Shown here in pieces: positions 1 through 4,625 of a stretch of 5,862 nucleotides of DNA. Source of the DNA: an uncultured Tolumonas sp. (GTDB taxonomy: Bacteria; Pseudomonadota; Gammaproteobacteria; Enterobacterales; Aeromonadaceae); the NCBI GenBank assembly GCA_903931645.1, contig CAIZDF010000305.1, positions 1 through 5,862 on the forward strand, read 5' to 3'. A program made the position numbers and the translations under genes. Within the stretch, counting starts at the first letter, position 1. Every line of letters begins with the position of its first letter. The notes under the pieces were generated by a model. That model was not told the DNA's origin, ran no database searches, and saw only the letters and a list, made by a program, of their open reading frames with translations.

Positions 1-397
1 CAACTATGCAGAATTCCAGAAACTGGGCGTAGAAATCTATGGTGTTTCTACTGACACCCATTTCACTCACAAAGCATGGCACGACACTTCTGACACCATC
101 GGTAAAGTACAGTACCCACTGGTTGGCGATCCAACTGGCGCGATCACCCGCAACTTCGACGTGATGATCGAAGAAGAAGGTCTGGCACTGCGTGGTACCT
201 TCGTTATCAACCCTGAAGGTCAGATCAAGCTGTGCGAAGTGCACGACAACGGTATCGGCCGTGATGCCAAAGAACTGCTGCGTAAAGTTCAGGCTGCTCA
301 ATATGTGGCGAACCACCCAGGTGAAGTTTGCCCAGCTAAATGGACTCCAGGTGCAGCCACCCTGTCTCCATCTTTCGACTTGGTTGGTAAGATCTAA
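1..397 (+). CDS. ahpC: Alkyl hydroperoxide reductase subunit C (AhpC), 3' part only
   Basis: Typical 2-Cys peroxiredoxin that reduces hydrogen peroxide, organic hydroperoxides and peroxynitrite in the cytoplasm, and is recharged by AhpF. The open frame begins at base 2 and gives 131 residues, matching about residues 57-187 of the 187-residue E. coli protein. The 5' end, including the peroxidatic cysteine (Cys47 in E. coli counting Met), lies outside the window. Visible family marks are [12 protein letters not shown] near the left edge, [12 protein letters not shown], the active-site arginine in LALRGTF (about R120), and the resolving cysteine in GEVCPAKW, 22 residues from the end (about C166). 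The C-terminus DLVGKI matches the enterobacterial type. A hairpin terminator follows directly and ahpF starts 72 bp downstream, the classical ahpCF order. No frameshift is seen. Identification is very secure; only the missing start is unknown. Confidence 0.97.
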   Translation, partial: NYAEFQKLGVEIYGVSTDTHFTHKAWHDTSDTIGKVQYPLVGDPTGAITRNFDVMIEEEGLALRGTFVINPEGQIKLCEVHDNGIGRDAKELLRKVQAAQYVANHPGEVCPAKWTPGAATLSPSFDLVGKI

Positions 398-407
398 TCT
401 TGCACTG

Positions 408-437
408 AAAATTGCCGGGTTAGCCCGGCAATTTTTT
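408..437 (+). terminator. Intrinsic terminator/attenuator between ahpC and ahpF
   Basis: A perfect 12-bp stem (AAAATTGCCGGG at 408-419 with CCCGGCAATTTT at 424-435) closes a 4-base TTAG loop and runs into six T residues (432-437). It lies 10 bp after the ahpC stop and 33 bp before ahpF. Because ahpF shows no convincing promoter of its own, the likely effect is partial termination, giving more ahpC than ahpF message. The hairpin is seen directly; the partial read-through is inference. Confidence 0.9.
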
Positions 438-469
438 CTCTGGCTTTAATTCACGAGACGAGACTCATT

Positions 470-2035
470 ATGTTAGACGCAAATGTAAAAACTCAATTAA
501 AAGGCTATCTGGCCAATGTGACTCAGCCGATCGAAATCATCGCGTCCACCGATGACAGTGATACATCTCGCGAGTTACAGTCACTGTTAGCAGATATTGT
601 TGAGCAATCTGACAAGATTTCTCTACGCCAATCGACCGACCCAACTTCCCGTAAGCCTTCTTTCGCCTTAAACCGCATTGGTTCAGACATGGGCGTTGCA
701 TTTGCCGGTTTGCCGATGGGCCATGAATTTACTTCGCTGGTGCTGGCATTGTTGCAAGTGGGTGGTCACCCGCCAAAAGCCGATGCTGAATTACTGGAAC
801 AGATCCGCAATTTGCCTGGCGAATACAACTTTGAAACCTATATTTCGCTGACCTGTCAGAACTGCCCGGATGTTGTGCAGGCACTGAATCTGATGTCAGT
901 AGTTAACCCACGAATTCGTCATACCATGATCGATGGTGCTTTATTCCAAGATGAAGTGAACGCCCGTCAGATCATGGCAGTACCAACTGTGTTCCTGAAC
1001 GGCACAGTGTTTGGCCAAGGCCGCATGAGTGTTGAAGAGATCGTTGCGAAGCTGGATACCGGCGCTTCCGAGCGTGAAGCGGCGAAAATCAACGACAAAG
1101 CATTGTTTGATGTATTGGTAGTTGGTGGTGGCCCTGCTGGTTCTGCAGCTGCAATTTATGCTGCCCGTAAAGGCATTCGTACCGGTGTCGTTGCAGAACG
1201 TTTCGGTGGTCAGGTACTCGACACTATGAGCATTGAAAACTTCATTTCGGTGAAAGAAACAGAAGGTCCAAAACTGGCGACCGCGCTTGAACAACATGTT
1301 AAAGAATATGACGTGGATATTATGAATTTGCAGCGTGCCGCTAAGCTGGAACGTCAAGCAAATCATGTGGAAGTTACCCTGCAAAGTGGTGCGGTACTGA
1401 AGAGTAAGTCTGTGATCCTGGCAACGGGTGCCCGCTGGCGCGAAATGAACGTGCCGGGTGAAAAAGAGTACCGTAATAAAGGTGTCGCTTACTGCCCGCA
1501 TTGTGATGGCCCACTGTTTAAAGGCAAACGTGTGGCGGTCATTGGTGGTGGTAACTCTGGTGTTGAAGCGGCTATCGACTTAGCGGGTATTGTTTCACAT
1601 GTGACCTTGCTGGAATTTGATAGCAAATTACGTGCTGATGCCGTGCTGCAGAATAAGTTGAACAGTTTGCCGAACGTAACTGTGATCACCTCGGCGTTGA
1701 CTACAGAAGTATTAGGTGATGGCACTAAAGTTTCTGCGCTGACTTATACCGACCGTGTTACTAACGAAGCTCGTAAGGTTGAGCTGGAAGGTATCTTTGT
1801 TCAGATTGGCTTACTGCCAAATACCGATTGGCTGAAAGGCAGTGCGGTTGAACTGAGTAATCGCGGCGAGATCATTGTTGGTGCCCACGGTAACACCTCA
1901 ATGGAAGGTGTGTTCGCTGCCGGTGATGTGACGATTGTGCCTTACAAACAGATCATCATTGCAATGGGTGAGGGCGCTAAAGCTTCACTGGGCGCATTTG
2001 ATTACTTGATCCGTTCTTCAGCACCCAAAGCCTGA
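470..2035 (+). CDS. ahpF: Alkyl hydroperoxide reductase subunit F (AhpF), NADH-dependent flavoprotein
   Basis: Transfers electrons from NADH through FAD and two disulfide centres to oxidised AhpC. The product is 521 residues, equal to the E. coli length, and the N-terminus [14 protein letters not shown] aligns from residue 1, which supports this ATG although the ribosome site (GAGACGAGAC) is weak. Domain order: an N-terminal tandem thioredoxin-like domain (about 1-196) with its redox pair in [10 protein letters not shown] (C129/C132); a linker; an FAD-binding Rossmann motif VVGGGPAG (219-224); the thioredoxin-reductase-type active site YCPHCDGP (C342/C345); an NADH-binding motif IGGGNSG (358-364); and the C-terminal FAD motif GVFAAGDV (480-487). 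All catalytic cysteines are present. It sits in the ahpCF unit behind an attenuator-like hairpin and is closed by a strong terminator. OxyR usually controls such operons, but the promoter lies outside the window. Confidence 0.98.
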   Translation: MLDANVKTQLKGYLANVTQPIEIIASTDDSDTSRELQSLLADIVEQSDKISLRQSTDPTSRKPSFALNRIGSDMGVAFAGLPMGHEFTSLVLALLQVGGHPPKADAELLEQIRNLPGEYNFETYISLTCQNCPDVVQALNLMSVVNPRIRHTMIDGALFQDEVNARQIMAVPTVFLNGTVFGQGRMSVEEIVAKLDTGASEREAAKINDKALFDVLVVGGGPAGSAAAIYAARKGIRTGVVAERFGGQVLDTMSIENFISVKETEGPKLATALEQHVKEYDVDIMNLQRAAKLERQANHVEVTLQSGAVLKSKSVILATGARWREMNVPGEKEYRNKGVAYCPHCDGPLFKGKRVAVIGGGNSGVEAAIDLAGIVSHVTLLEFDSKLRADAVLQNKLNSLPNVTVITSALTTEVLGDGTKVSALTYTDRVTNEARKVELEGIFVQIGLLPNTDWLKGSAVELSNRGEIIVGAHGNTSMEGVFAAGDVTIVPYKQIIIAMGEGAKASLGAFDYLIRSSAPKA

Positions 2036-2050
2036 TTATTGAATCAAATC

Positions 2051-2085
2051 AAAGCCTGCGCATCATAAGATGCGCAGGCTTTTTT
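2051..2085 (+). terminator. Intrinsic terminator of the ahpCF unit
   Basis: A perfect 14-bp GC-rich stem (AAAGCCTGCGCATC at 2051-2064 with GATGCGCAGGCTTT at 2069-2082), a 4-base ATAA loop, and six T residues (2080-2085). It begins 15 bp after the ahpF stop. The A-rich base of the stem means it could also act weakly in the other direction, but no minus-strand gene ends here. Confidence 0.95.
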
Positions 2086-2204
2086 ATTCTTAACAAAAAT
2101 AGTTCCCGAATTAACTCGCTATTAACAGGCCCGTATGTTTTAATCTTCTCCGGCCTGCAAAATCAGACCTATTTATGCCAGACATTTTGAAGTTAAGACC
2201 CCTG

Positions 2205-2323
2205 CCTGACCTTACCGTTTGTGCCGTTGTAGTAATATTTTCTTAGTGCCCCTCATAAGTATTGATAGATAAATCCGGCCATTATTGCCTTTTGTGGCAC
2301 CAATTTATTTCTAAGGAAATGTT
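2205..2323 (+). promoter_or_regulatory. Probable structured cspA-type 5' leader
   Basis: The 238 bp between the ahpF terminator and the cold shock gene contains no ORF of note. Its 3' half resembles, from memory, the long E. coli cspA leader in order and spacing: a TGTAGTAA element (2228-2235), a TGCCCCTCATAAG stretch (2247-2259; E. coli has a similar ACCCCTCGTAG), a small hairpin TGCC-TTTTGT-GGCA (2286-2299; E. coli has GCC-GAAA-GGC in the same place), then an AT-rich run to the ribosome site. That leader refolds at low temperature to expose the start codon. A cold-box match is poor (TGACCTTACCG at 2207-2217), the leader is about 30 bp shorter, and no promoter is clear. One weak candidate is TTAACT (2111-2116), 17 bp, TATGTT (2134-2139). 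Function is inferred. Confidence 0.5.
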
Positions 2324-2533
2324 ATGTCTAAAGTTAACGGTTCAGTTAAATGGTTCAACGAAACTAAAGGTTTTGGTTTTCTGGCTCAAGACAACGGTGG
2401 CAAAGACGTGTTCGTTCACTTCTCTGCAATCGCTTCTACTGGCTTCAAAACTCTGATCGAAGGTCAAGCTGTATCTTTTGACATCGAAGAAGGCCAACGC
2501 GGCCCATCAGCTGTGAATGTTACCATTCGCTAG
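2324..2533 (+). CDS. CspA-family cold shock protein (single cold-shock domain)
   Basis: Small cytoplasmic RNA/ssDNA-binding protein that melts RNA secondary structure; family members act as RNA chaperones and transcription antiterminators, either in the cold or constitutively. The 69-residue product is one complete cold-shock domain (OB fold, five strands), the normal family length. RNP1 is KGFGF (K15-F19) and RNP2 is VFVHF (V29-F33). The surface aromatic residues W10, F11, F17, F19, F30, H32 and F33 are all kept. The start is fixed by AAGGA at 2313-2317, 6 bp upstream of ATG, and by alignment of [19 protein letters not shown] with CspE/CspA N-termini. The protein sequence near the start is closest to CspE, while the leader looks more like cspA, so I give no paralogue name. 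It is monocistronic: terminators lie on both sides and the next gene is convergent. Confidence 0.95.
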   Translation: MSKVNGSVKWFNETKGFGFLAQDNGGKDVFVHFSAIASTGFKTLIEGQAVSFDIEEGQRGPSAVNVTIR

Positions 2534-2540
2534 TTGATAG

Positions 2541-2578
2541 TTGCGCATCTTGCATGCGCAATCTCCAGTTTATCTGGA
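2541..2578 (+). other. Two hairpins in the cold shock gene 3' UTR
   Basis: Just after the stop codon are two perfect inverted repeats. TTGCGCAT (2541-2548) pairs with ATGCGCAA (2554-2561) over a 5-base loop, and TCCAG (2564-2568) pairs with CTGGA (2574-2578) over a 5-base loop. Neither is followed by a T run. Together with the terminator that follows they make a three-hairpin 3' end, which could protect the short message from 3' exonucleases. The repeats are seen; the role is inferred. Confidence 0.6.
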
Positions 2579-2584
2579 AAGAAG

Positions 2585-2610
2585 AAACCTGCTGTGAAGC
2601 AGGTTTTTTT
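2585..2610 (+). terminator. Intrinsic terminator of the cold shock gene
   Basis: A 9-bp stem (AAACCTGCT at 2585-2593 with AGCAGGTTT at 2598-2606), a 4-base GTGA loop, and seven T residues (2604-2610). On the minus strand it is followed by TTTCTTC, so it might also catch transcripts of the convergent yedJ-like gene, less efficiently. Confidence 0.93.
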
Positions 2611-2617
2611 ATGGGCG

Positions 2618-2635
2618 TTGTTTACAGATAAACAA
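2618..2635. repeat. AT-rich inverted repeat between convergent genes
   Basis: TTGTTTA (2618-2624) and TAAACAA (2629-2635) form a perfect 7-bp inverted repeat with a 4-base loop. It lies between the cold shock terminator and the 3' end of the minus-strand gene. No T run follows on the minus strand, so it is at best a weak 3'-end structure for that gene. Confidence 0.45.
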
Positions 2636-2651
2636 TCAGCAATAACGGTAA

Positions 2652-3314
2652 TTACAGTTCCGTTAATAGCTGCGTTACATACTCTTCTAAATATTTTCTG
2701 CGTTGTTCTGCCATTTTCCTTCCTGCAGCTGTCTGCATGCTGTCGGCCACTTTATAAAGTTTTACAAAAAAATGATCGAGCGCGAATTGCATATCGTCTA
2801 ACTGACGGTGTTTCGCTAATGGATCATACGGATCAAACATTTCCCGCTCCATTCGCCCTGAAGTATAAAACACGCGTGCCAGCCCAATAGCGCCTAAGGC
2901 TTCCATCCGATCGGCATCTTGCAAAAATTTTGCTTCCCAAGTTTCGGTGGGTAAATTTGCCGAAAAACTGTGCGCTTCGATCGCATGACCAACCGCATTG
3001 ATTTTTTCTTGTGGAAAACCCAATTCCAGCAAAATCACCGCGGCTTCTTTGGCAGCAAGGCGTGAGCTCAGGTGCCGATCAGGGTGGTTTTTCGGCAGAC
3101 TGATAATATCGTGCAGATAGGCGGCGGCTAATAACACCAGCTCATCGCCTTGCGAACCTTCTGCCTGATTCAGTGCGTGCGCGGTTTTCCAAACCCGGCG
3201 AAAATGAGCAATATCATGTGCACCATCGGTTTCGGTATGGTGTTGTTCCAGCCAGTTTTCCAGCTGTTGTTGCCAGTGATCGAGCATGCTTTGTGTGTTT
3301 TGATCCATATTCAT
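2652..3314 (-). CDS. yedJ: HD-domain metal-dependent phosphohydrolase, YedJ-like
   Basis: Soluble HD-superfamily protein of 220 residues, close to E. coli YedJ (about 230). The metal-binding signature is complete: H37 in AHDIAHFRRVW, the H68-D69 doublet in AAYLHDI, and D133 in FLQDADRMEALGAIGLARVF. Other YedJ-like blocks are LPKNHPDR (73-80), GHAIEAHSFSA (109-119) and QLDDMQFALDHFFVKL (171-186). The family is predicted to hydrolyse phosphate esters, but the substrate of YedJ is not known to me, so I assign none. Two starts are possible, ATG at 3312-3314 or 3306-3308. Neither has a clear ribosome site, and YedJ-type N-termini (MDxQxW) could fit the second. The gene converges on the cold shock gene and diverges from the first rbsD with 136 bp between, so it is probably a single-gene unit. 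No functional link to ribose or peroxide metabolism is evident. Confidence 0.92.
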   Translation of the reverse strand: MNMDQNTQSMLDHWQQQLENWLEQHHTETDGAHDIAHFRRVWKTAHALNQAEGSQGDELVLLAAAYLHDIISLPKNHPDRHLSSRLAAKEAAVILLELGFPQEKINAVGHAIEAHSFSANLPTETWEAKFLQDADRMEALGAIGLARVFYTSGRMEREMFDPYDPLAKHRQLDDMQFALDHFFVKLYKVADSMQTAAGRKMAEQRRKYLEEYVTQLLTEL

Positions 3315-3436
3315 TTCTGCTTGTGACGAGATTTTTGAATTCTACACGTTAATTTCCTTAGTGATCACAGATCCAAGCCGTTTCAAATGATACATCCTTA
3401 ACTATCTGGTTCTGATTTTTGAAGCTGCTATCTCAT

Positions 3437-3442
3437 AAGGGA
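3437..3442 (+). promoter_or_regulatory. Ribosome binding site of the first rbsD
   Basis: AAGGGA lies 8 bp before the ATG at 3451 and fixes the start. The divergent 136-bp region upstream shows no convincing promoter pair. It holds an 8-bp palindrome GTGATCAC (3361-3368) and a lone CGTTTC half-operator (3379-3384), neither of which makes a full recognisable site. Confidence 0.75.
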
Positions 3443-3450
3443 TCTCTGTT

Positions 3451-3870
3451 ATGAAAAAACATGTCTTGCTGAATGCGCCGTTGTCGCATGTGATCGCTAC
3501 GATGGGCCACACTGATCAATTGGTTGTTTGTGATGCCGGTTTACCTATTCCGGCGGCGCCAGAGCGGATTGATTTGGCGGTAAGTCGAGGCGTGCCGAAG
3601 TTTATGGATGTGGTGCAGGCGGTGACCGCAGAAATGCAGATCGAACGGGTGATCATGGCGCACGACTTTGCTGAGGTGAGCCCCGCGTTGCATATTGAGC
3701 TGATCGCCCATCTGGAACATATTGCGAAAGAACAAGACAGAACCATCAGCTTCGATTATGTCAGCCATGACGAATTTAAGCAGATGACGCATTTAAGTCG
3801 CGCGGTGGTGCGCACGGGGGAATGTACGCCGTATGCCAATGTGATTTTTGTCTCCGGCGTGGTGTTTTAA
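3451..3870 (+). CDS. rbsD: D-ribose pyranase RbsD, first (stand-alone) copy
   Basis: Cytoplasmic mutarotase that interconverts the pyranose and furanose forms of D-ribose, supplying the form used by ribokinase; the family forms rings of five or ten subunits. At 139 residues it has exactly the E. coli length and keeps the known active-site positions: H20 in MGHTDQ, D28 in CDAGLPIP, H106 in DYVSHDEF, and Y128-A129-N130 in [12 protein letters not shown]27 matches E. coli, whereas the second copy has G27. It is about 83% identical by hand count (115 of 139) to the RbsD encoded at 4198, with no gaps. Unlike that copy it is not joined to rbsA and has no full RbsR-type operator upstream; a terminator follows 7 bp after its stop. 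It is therefore probably expressed on its own. Nothing in it suggests inactivation. A shifted sugar preference is possible but unproven. Confidence 0.95.
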   Translation: MKKHVLLNAPLSHVIATMGHTDQLVVCDAGLPIPAAPERIDLAVSRGVPKFMDVVQAVTAEMQIERVIMAHDFAEVSPALHIELIAHLEHIAKEQDRTISFDYVSHDEFKQMTHLSRAVVRTGECTPYANVIFVSGVVF

Positions 3871-3877
3871 TAAACCG

Positions 3878-3911
3878 AAGATGTCTTAACGTCACTAAGT
3901 CACATCTTTTT
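3878..3911 (+). terminator. Intrinsic terminator of the first rbsD
   Basis: AAGATGT (3878-3884) pairs with ACATCTT (3902-3908). An inner stem CTTA (3885-3888) with TAAG (3896-3899) continues it after a 2-base bulge (TC, 3900-3901), closing a 7-base loop. Five T residues follow (3907-3911). This separates the first rbsD from the second rbsD operon. Confidence 0.8.
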
Positions 3912-3947
3912 ATAACGTATTTTTCCTCGCCAGCACGACAACGCCAG

Positions 3948-3991
3948 ACCCATAACGCAGATCAGTAATTGATCGGTGTTGTGGGTTTTTT
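3948..3991 (+). terminator. Second strong intrinsic terminator, with no gene of its own in front
   Basis: A 17-position stem, ACCCATAACGCAGATCA (3948-3964) with TGATCGGTGTTGTGGGT (3970-3986), has two G-T wobbles and one A-G mismatch, a 5-base loop, and six T residues (3986-3991). It stands 37 bp after the end of the first terminator. It may be a back-up terminator for rbsD, or the 3' end of a short RNA; no promoter for the latter is clear. Confidence 0.85.
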
Positions 3992-4060
3992 CATTGAATC
4001 CCCCTCAATCATTATTCTTGTTTATCTCCTTTTGCGAATACGATTCACTTAAATCTTTTT
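3992..4060. other. Gene-free spacer upstream of the ribose operon promoter
   Basis: This is the remaining part of the 327-bp gap between the two rbsD copies. I see no ORF or RNA gene in it. The one possible signal is a degenerate CRP-like element, TGCGA (4033-4037) and TCACT (4045-4049). Its spacer is 7 instead of the usual 6 bases. Its centre (about 4041) would lie near -61 from a start predicted at about 4102, a standard class I activator position. Confidence 0.3.
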
Positions 4061-4078
4061 CATCGAAACGTTTCGATG
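4061..4078. promoter_or_regulatory. LacI-family operator, probably for RbsR
   Basis: CATCGAAACGTTTCGATG is a perfect 18-bp palindrome with a central CG and the GAAACGTTTC core typical of RbsR and other LacI-family repressors. It covers the -35 area of the promoter proposed for the second rbsD and rbsA, so bound repressor should block RNA polymerase until ribose is present. The palindrome is seen directly; assignment to RbsR rests on its position before rbsD-rbsA. PurR-like binding is an alternative because the cores are similar. Confidence 0.85.
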
Positions 4079-4102
4079 GCGATCACAATTATAAATAAGG
4101 CG
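4067..4102 (+). promoter_or_regulatory. Probable promoter of the rbsD-rbsA operon
   Basis: TATAAA (4090-4095) is a good -10 element. At 17 bp upstream lies AACGTT (4067-4072), a poor -35 inside the operator palindrome, which suggests a promoter needing an activator and controlled by repressor occlusion. Transcription would start near 4102, leaving a leader of about 95 bases before the second rbsD. Confidence 0.5.
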
Positions 4103-4184
4103 GCTGGAAAAGCAGGATGTTCTGGCTAAGACTGTTTATGCAGTACATGACCTCGCTGATTTTATTTTTACTGTTTACTTATCC

Positions 4185-4190
4185 GGAGAG
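4185..4190 (+). promoter_or_regulatory. Ribosome binding site that decides the start of the second rbsD
   Basis: GGAGAG lies 7 bp (GGAG 9 bp) before the ATG at 4198. It supports that start over the in-frame ATG at 4117. The site is partly enclosed by a small hairpin, CCGG (4183-4186), AGAG loop, CCGG (4191-4194), which could lower translation. The ten bases just before the ATG (4188-4197, GAGCCGGCTC) are also a perfect palindrome. Confidence 0.7.
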
Positions 4191-4197
4191 CCGGCTC

Positions 4198-4617
4198 ATG
4201 AAAAAACATGCTTTGCTGAATGCACCTTTATCTCATGTCATCGCCACGATGGGGCATACCGATCAGCTGGTGGTCGGTGATGCAGGGTTACCGATTCCTG
4301 CTGCACCAGAGCGGATCGATTTGGCGGTGAGTCAGGGCGTTCCGCGCTTTATGGATGTGGTGCGTGCGATCACGGAAGAGATGCAAATCGAGCGTGTGAT
4401 CATGGCGCGTGAGTTCACGGAAGTGAGCCCCGCGTTGCATGCGGAATTACTGGCACATTTGCAACACATCGCTGAGACGCAAAACAAAGCCATTATTTTC
4501 GATTATGTCAGCCATGAAGAGTTCAAGTTAGCCACACACACCAGCAAAGCAGTGGTCAGAACCGGGGAATGTACGCCGTATGCGAATGTGATTTTTGTTT
4601 CTGGCGTCGTGTTCTAG
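4198..4617 (+). CDS. rbsD: D-ribose pyranase RbsD, second (operon) copy
   Basis: Ribose mutarotase at the head of the ribose uptake operon. The 139-residue product keeps the active-site residues H20, D28, H106 and Y128-A129-N130. It differs from the first copy at 24 positions by hand count, without gaps; differences cluster at residues 89-116, and C27 is replaced by G27. I chose the ATG at 4198 because it has a Shine-Dalgarno site and aligns exactly with the first copy and with E. coli. The frame is open back to an ATG at 4117, which would add a hydrophobic 27-residue extension (with SLILFLLFTY) that is not expected for a cytoplasmic enzyme. An RbsR-type operator and promoter lie upstream. 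The stop codon TAG overlaps the ribosome site of rbsA, so the two genes are probably translationally coupled. Identification is secure; the exact N-terminus is slightly less so. Confidence 0.95.
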   Translation: MKKHALLNAPLSHVIATMGHTDQLVVGDAGLPIPAAPERIDLAVSQGVPRFMDVVRAITEEMQIERVIMAREFTEVSPALHAELLAHLQHIAETQNKAIIFDYVSHEEFKLATHTSKAVVRTGECTPYANVIFVSGVVF

Positions 4618-4621
4618 GAGG
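4616..4621 (+). promoter_or_regulatory. Ribosome binding site of rbsA overlapping the rbsD stop
   Basis: AGGAGG, a perfect Shine-Dalgarno core, shares its AG with the TAG stop of the second rbsD and lies 4 bp before the rbsA ATG. Ribosomes ending on rbsD sit directly on the rbsA site, which favours coupled translation. Confidence 0.9.
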
Positions 4622-4625
4622 CTAT

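Noticed and set aside
441..450. TTTAAT as a -10 element for a separate ahpF promoter
   Set aside because: No -35 element lies 16-18 bp upstream, where the sequence is the terminator stem, and the extended -10 TG is one base out of place.
941..1501. 186-codon open frame on the minus strand inside ahpF
   Set aside because: It lies wholly antisense to a fully conserved 521-residue AhpF. Its translation has no recognisable domain and is rich in Cys, His and Phe, as expected from an antisense shadow.
2262..2456. 64-codon plus-strand open frame overlapping the cold shock gene start
   Set aside because: Out-of-frame overlap with the complete cold-shock domain; no ribosome site and no family resemblance.
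2534..2890. 118-codon plus-strand open frame after the cold shock gene
   Set aside because: It starts in the 3' UTR hairpins, crosses the terminator, and is antisense to the YedJ-like gene, whose metal-binding motifs are intact. No ribosome site.
3354..3376. Possible CRP site around GTGATCAC before the first rbsD
   Set aside because: Either alignment (AGTGA-N6-ATCCA or TTCCT-N6-TCACA) has only one acceptable half, so it cannot be supported.
3371..3388. Possible second LacI-type operator before the first rbsD
   Set aside because: Centred on CG at 3379-3380, only the right half (CGTTTC) fits; about 9 of 18 positions agree with the palindrome at 4061-4078, which is too few.
4072..4087. Possible CRP site TTCGA-N6-TCACA overlapping the operator
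   Set aside because: Only the right half is good, and its centre would lie near -22 from the predicted start, not a usual activator position. The TCACA could be chance.
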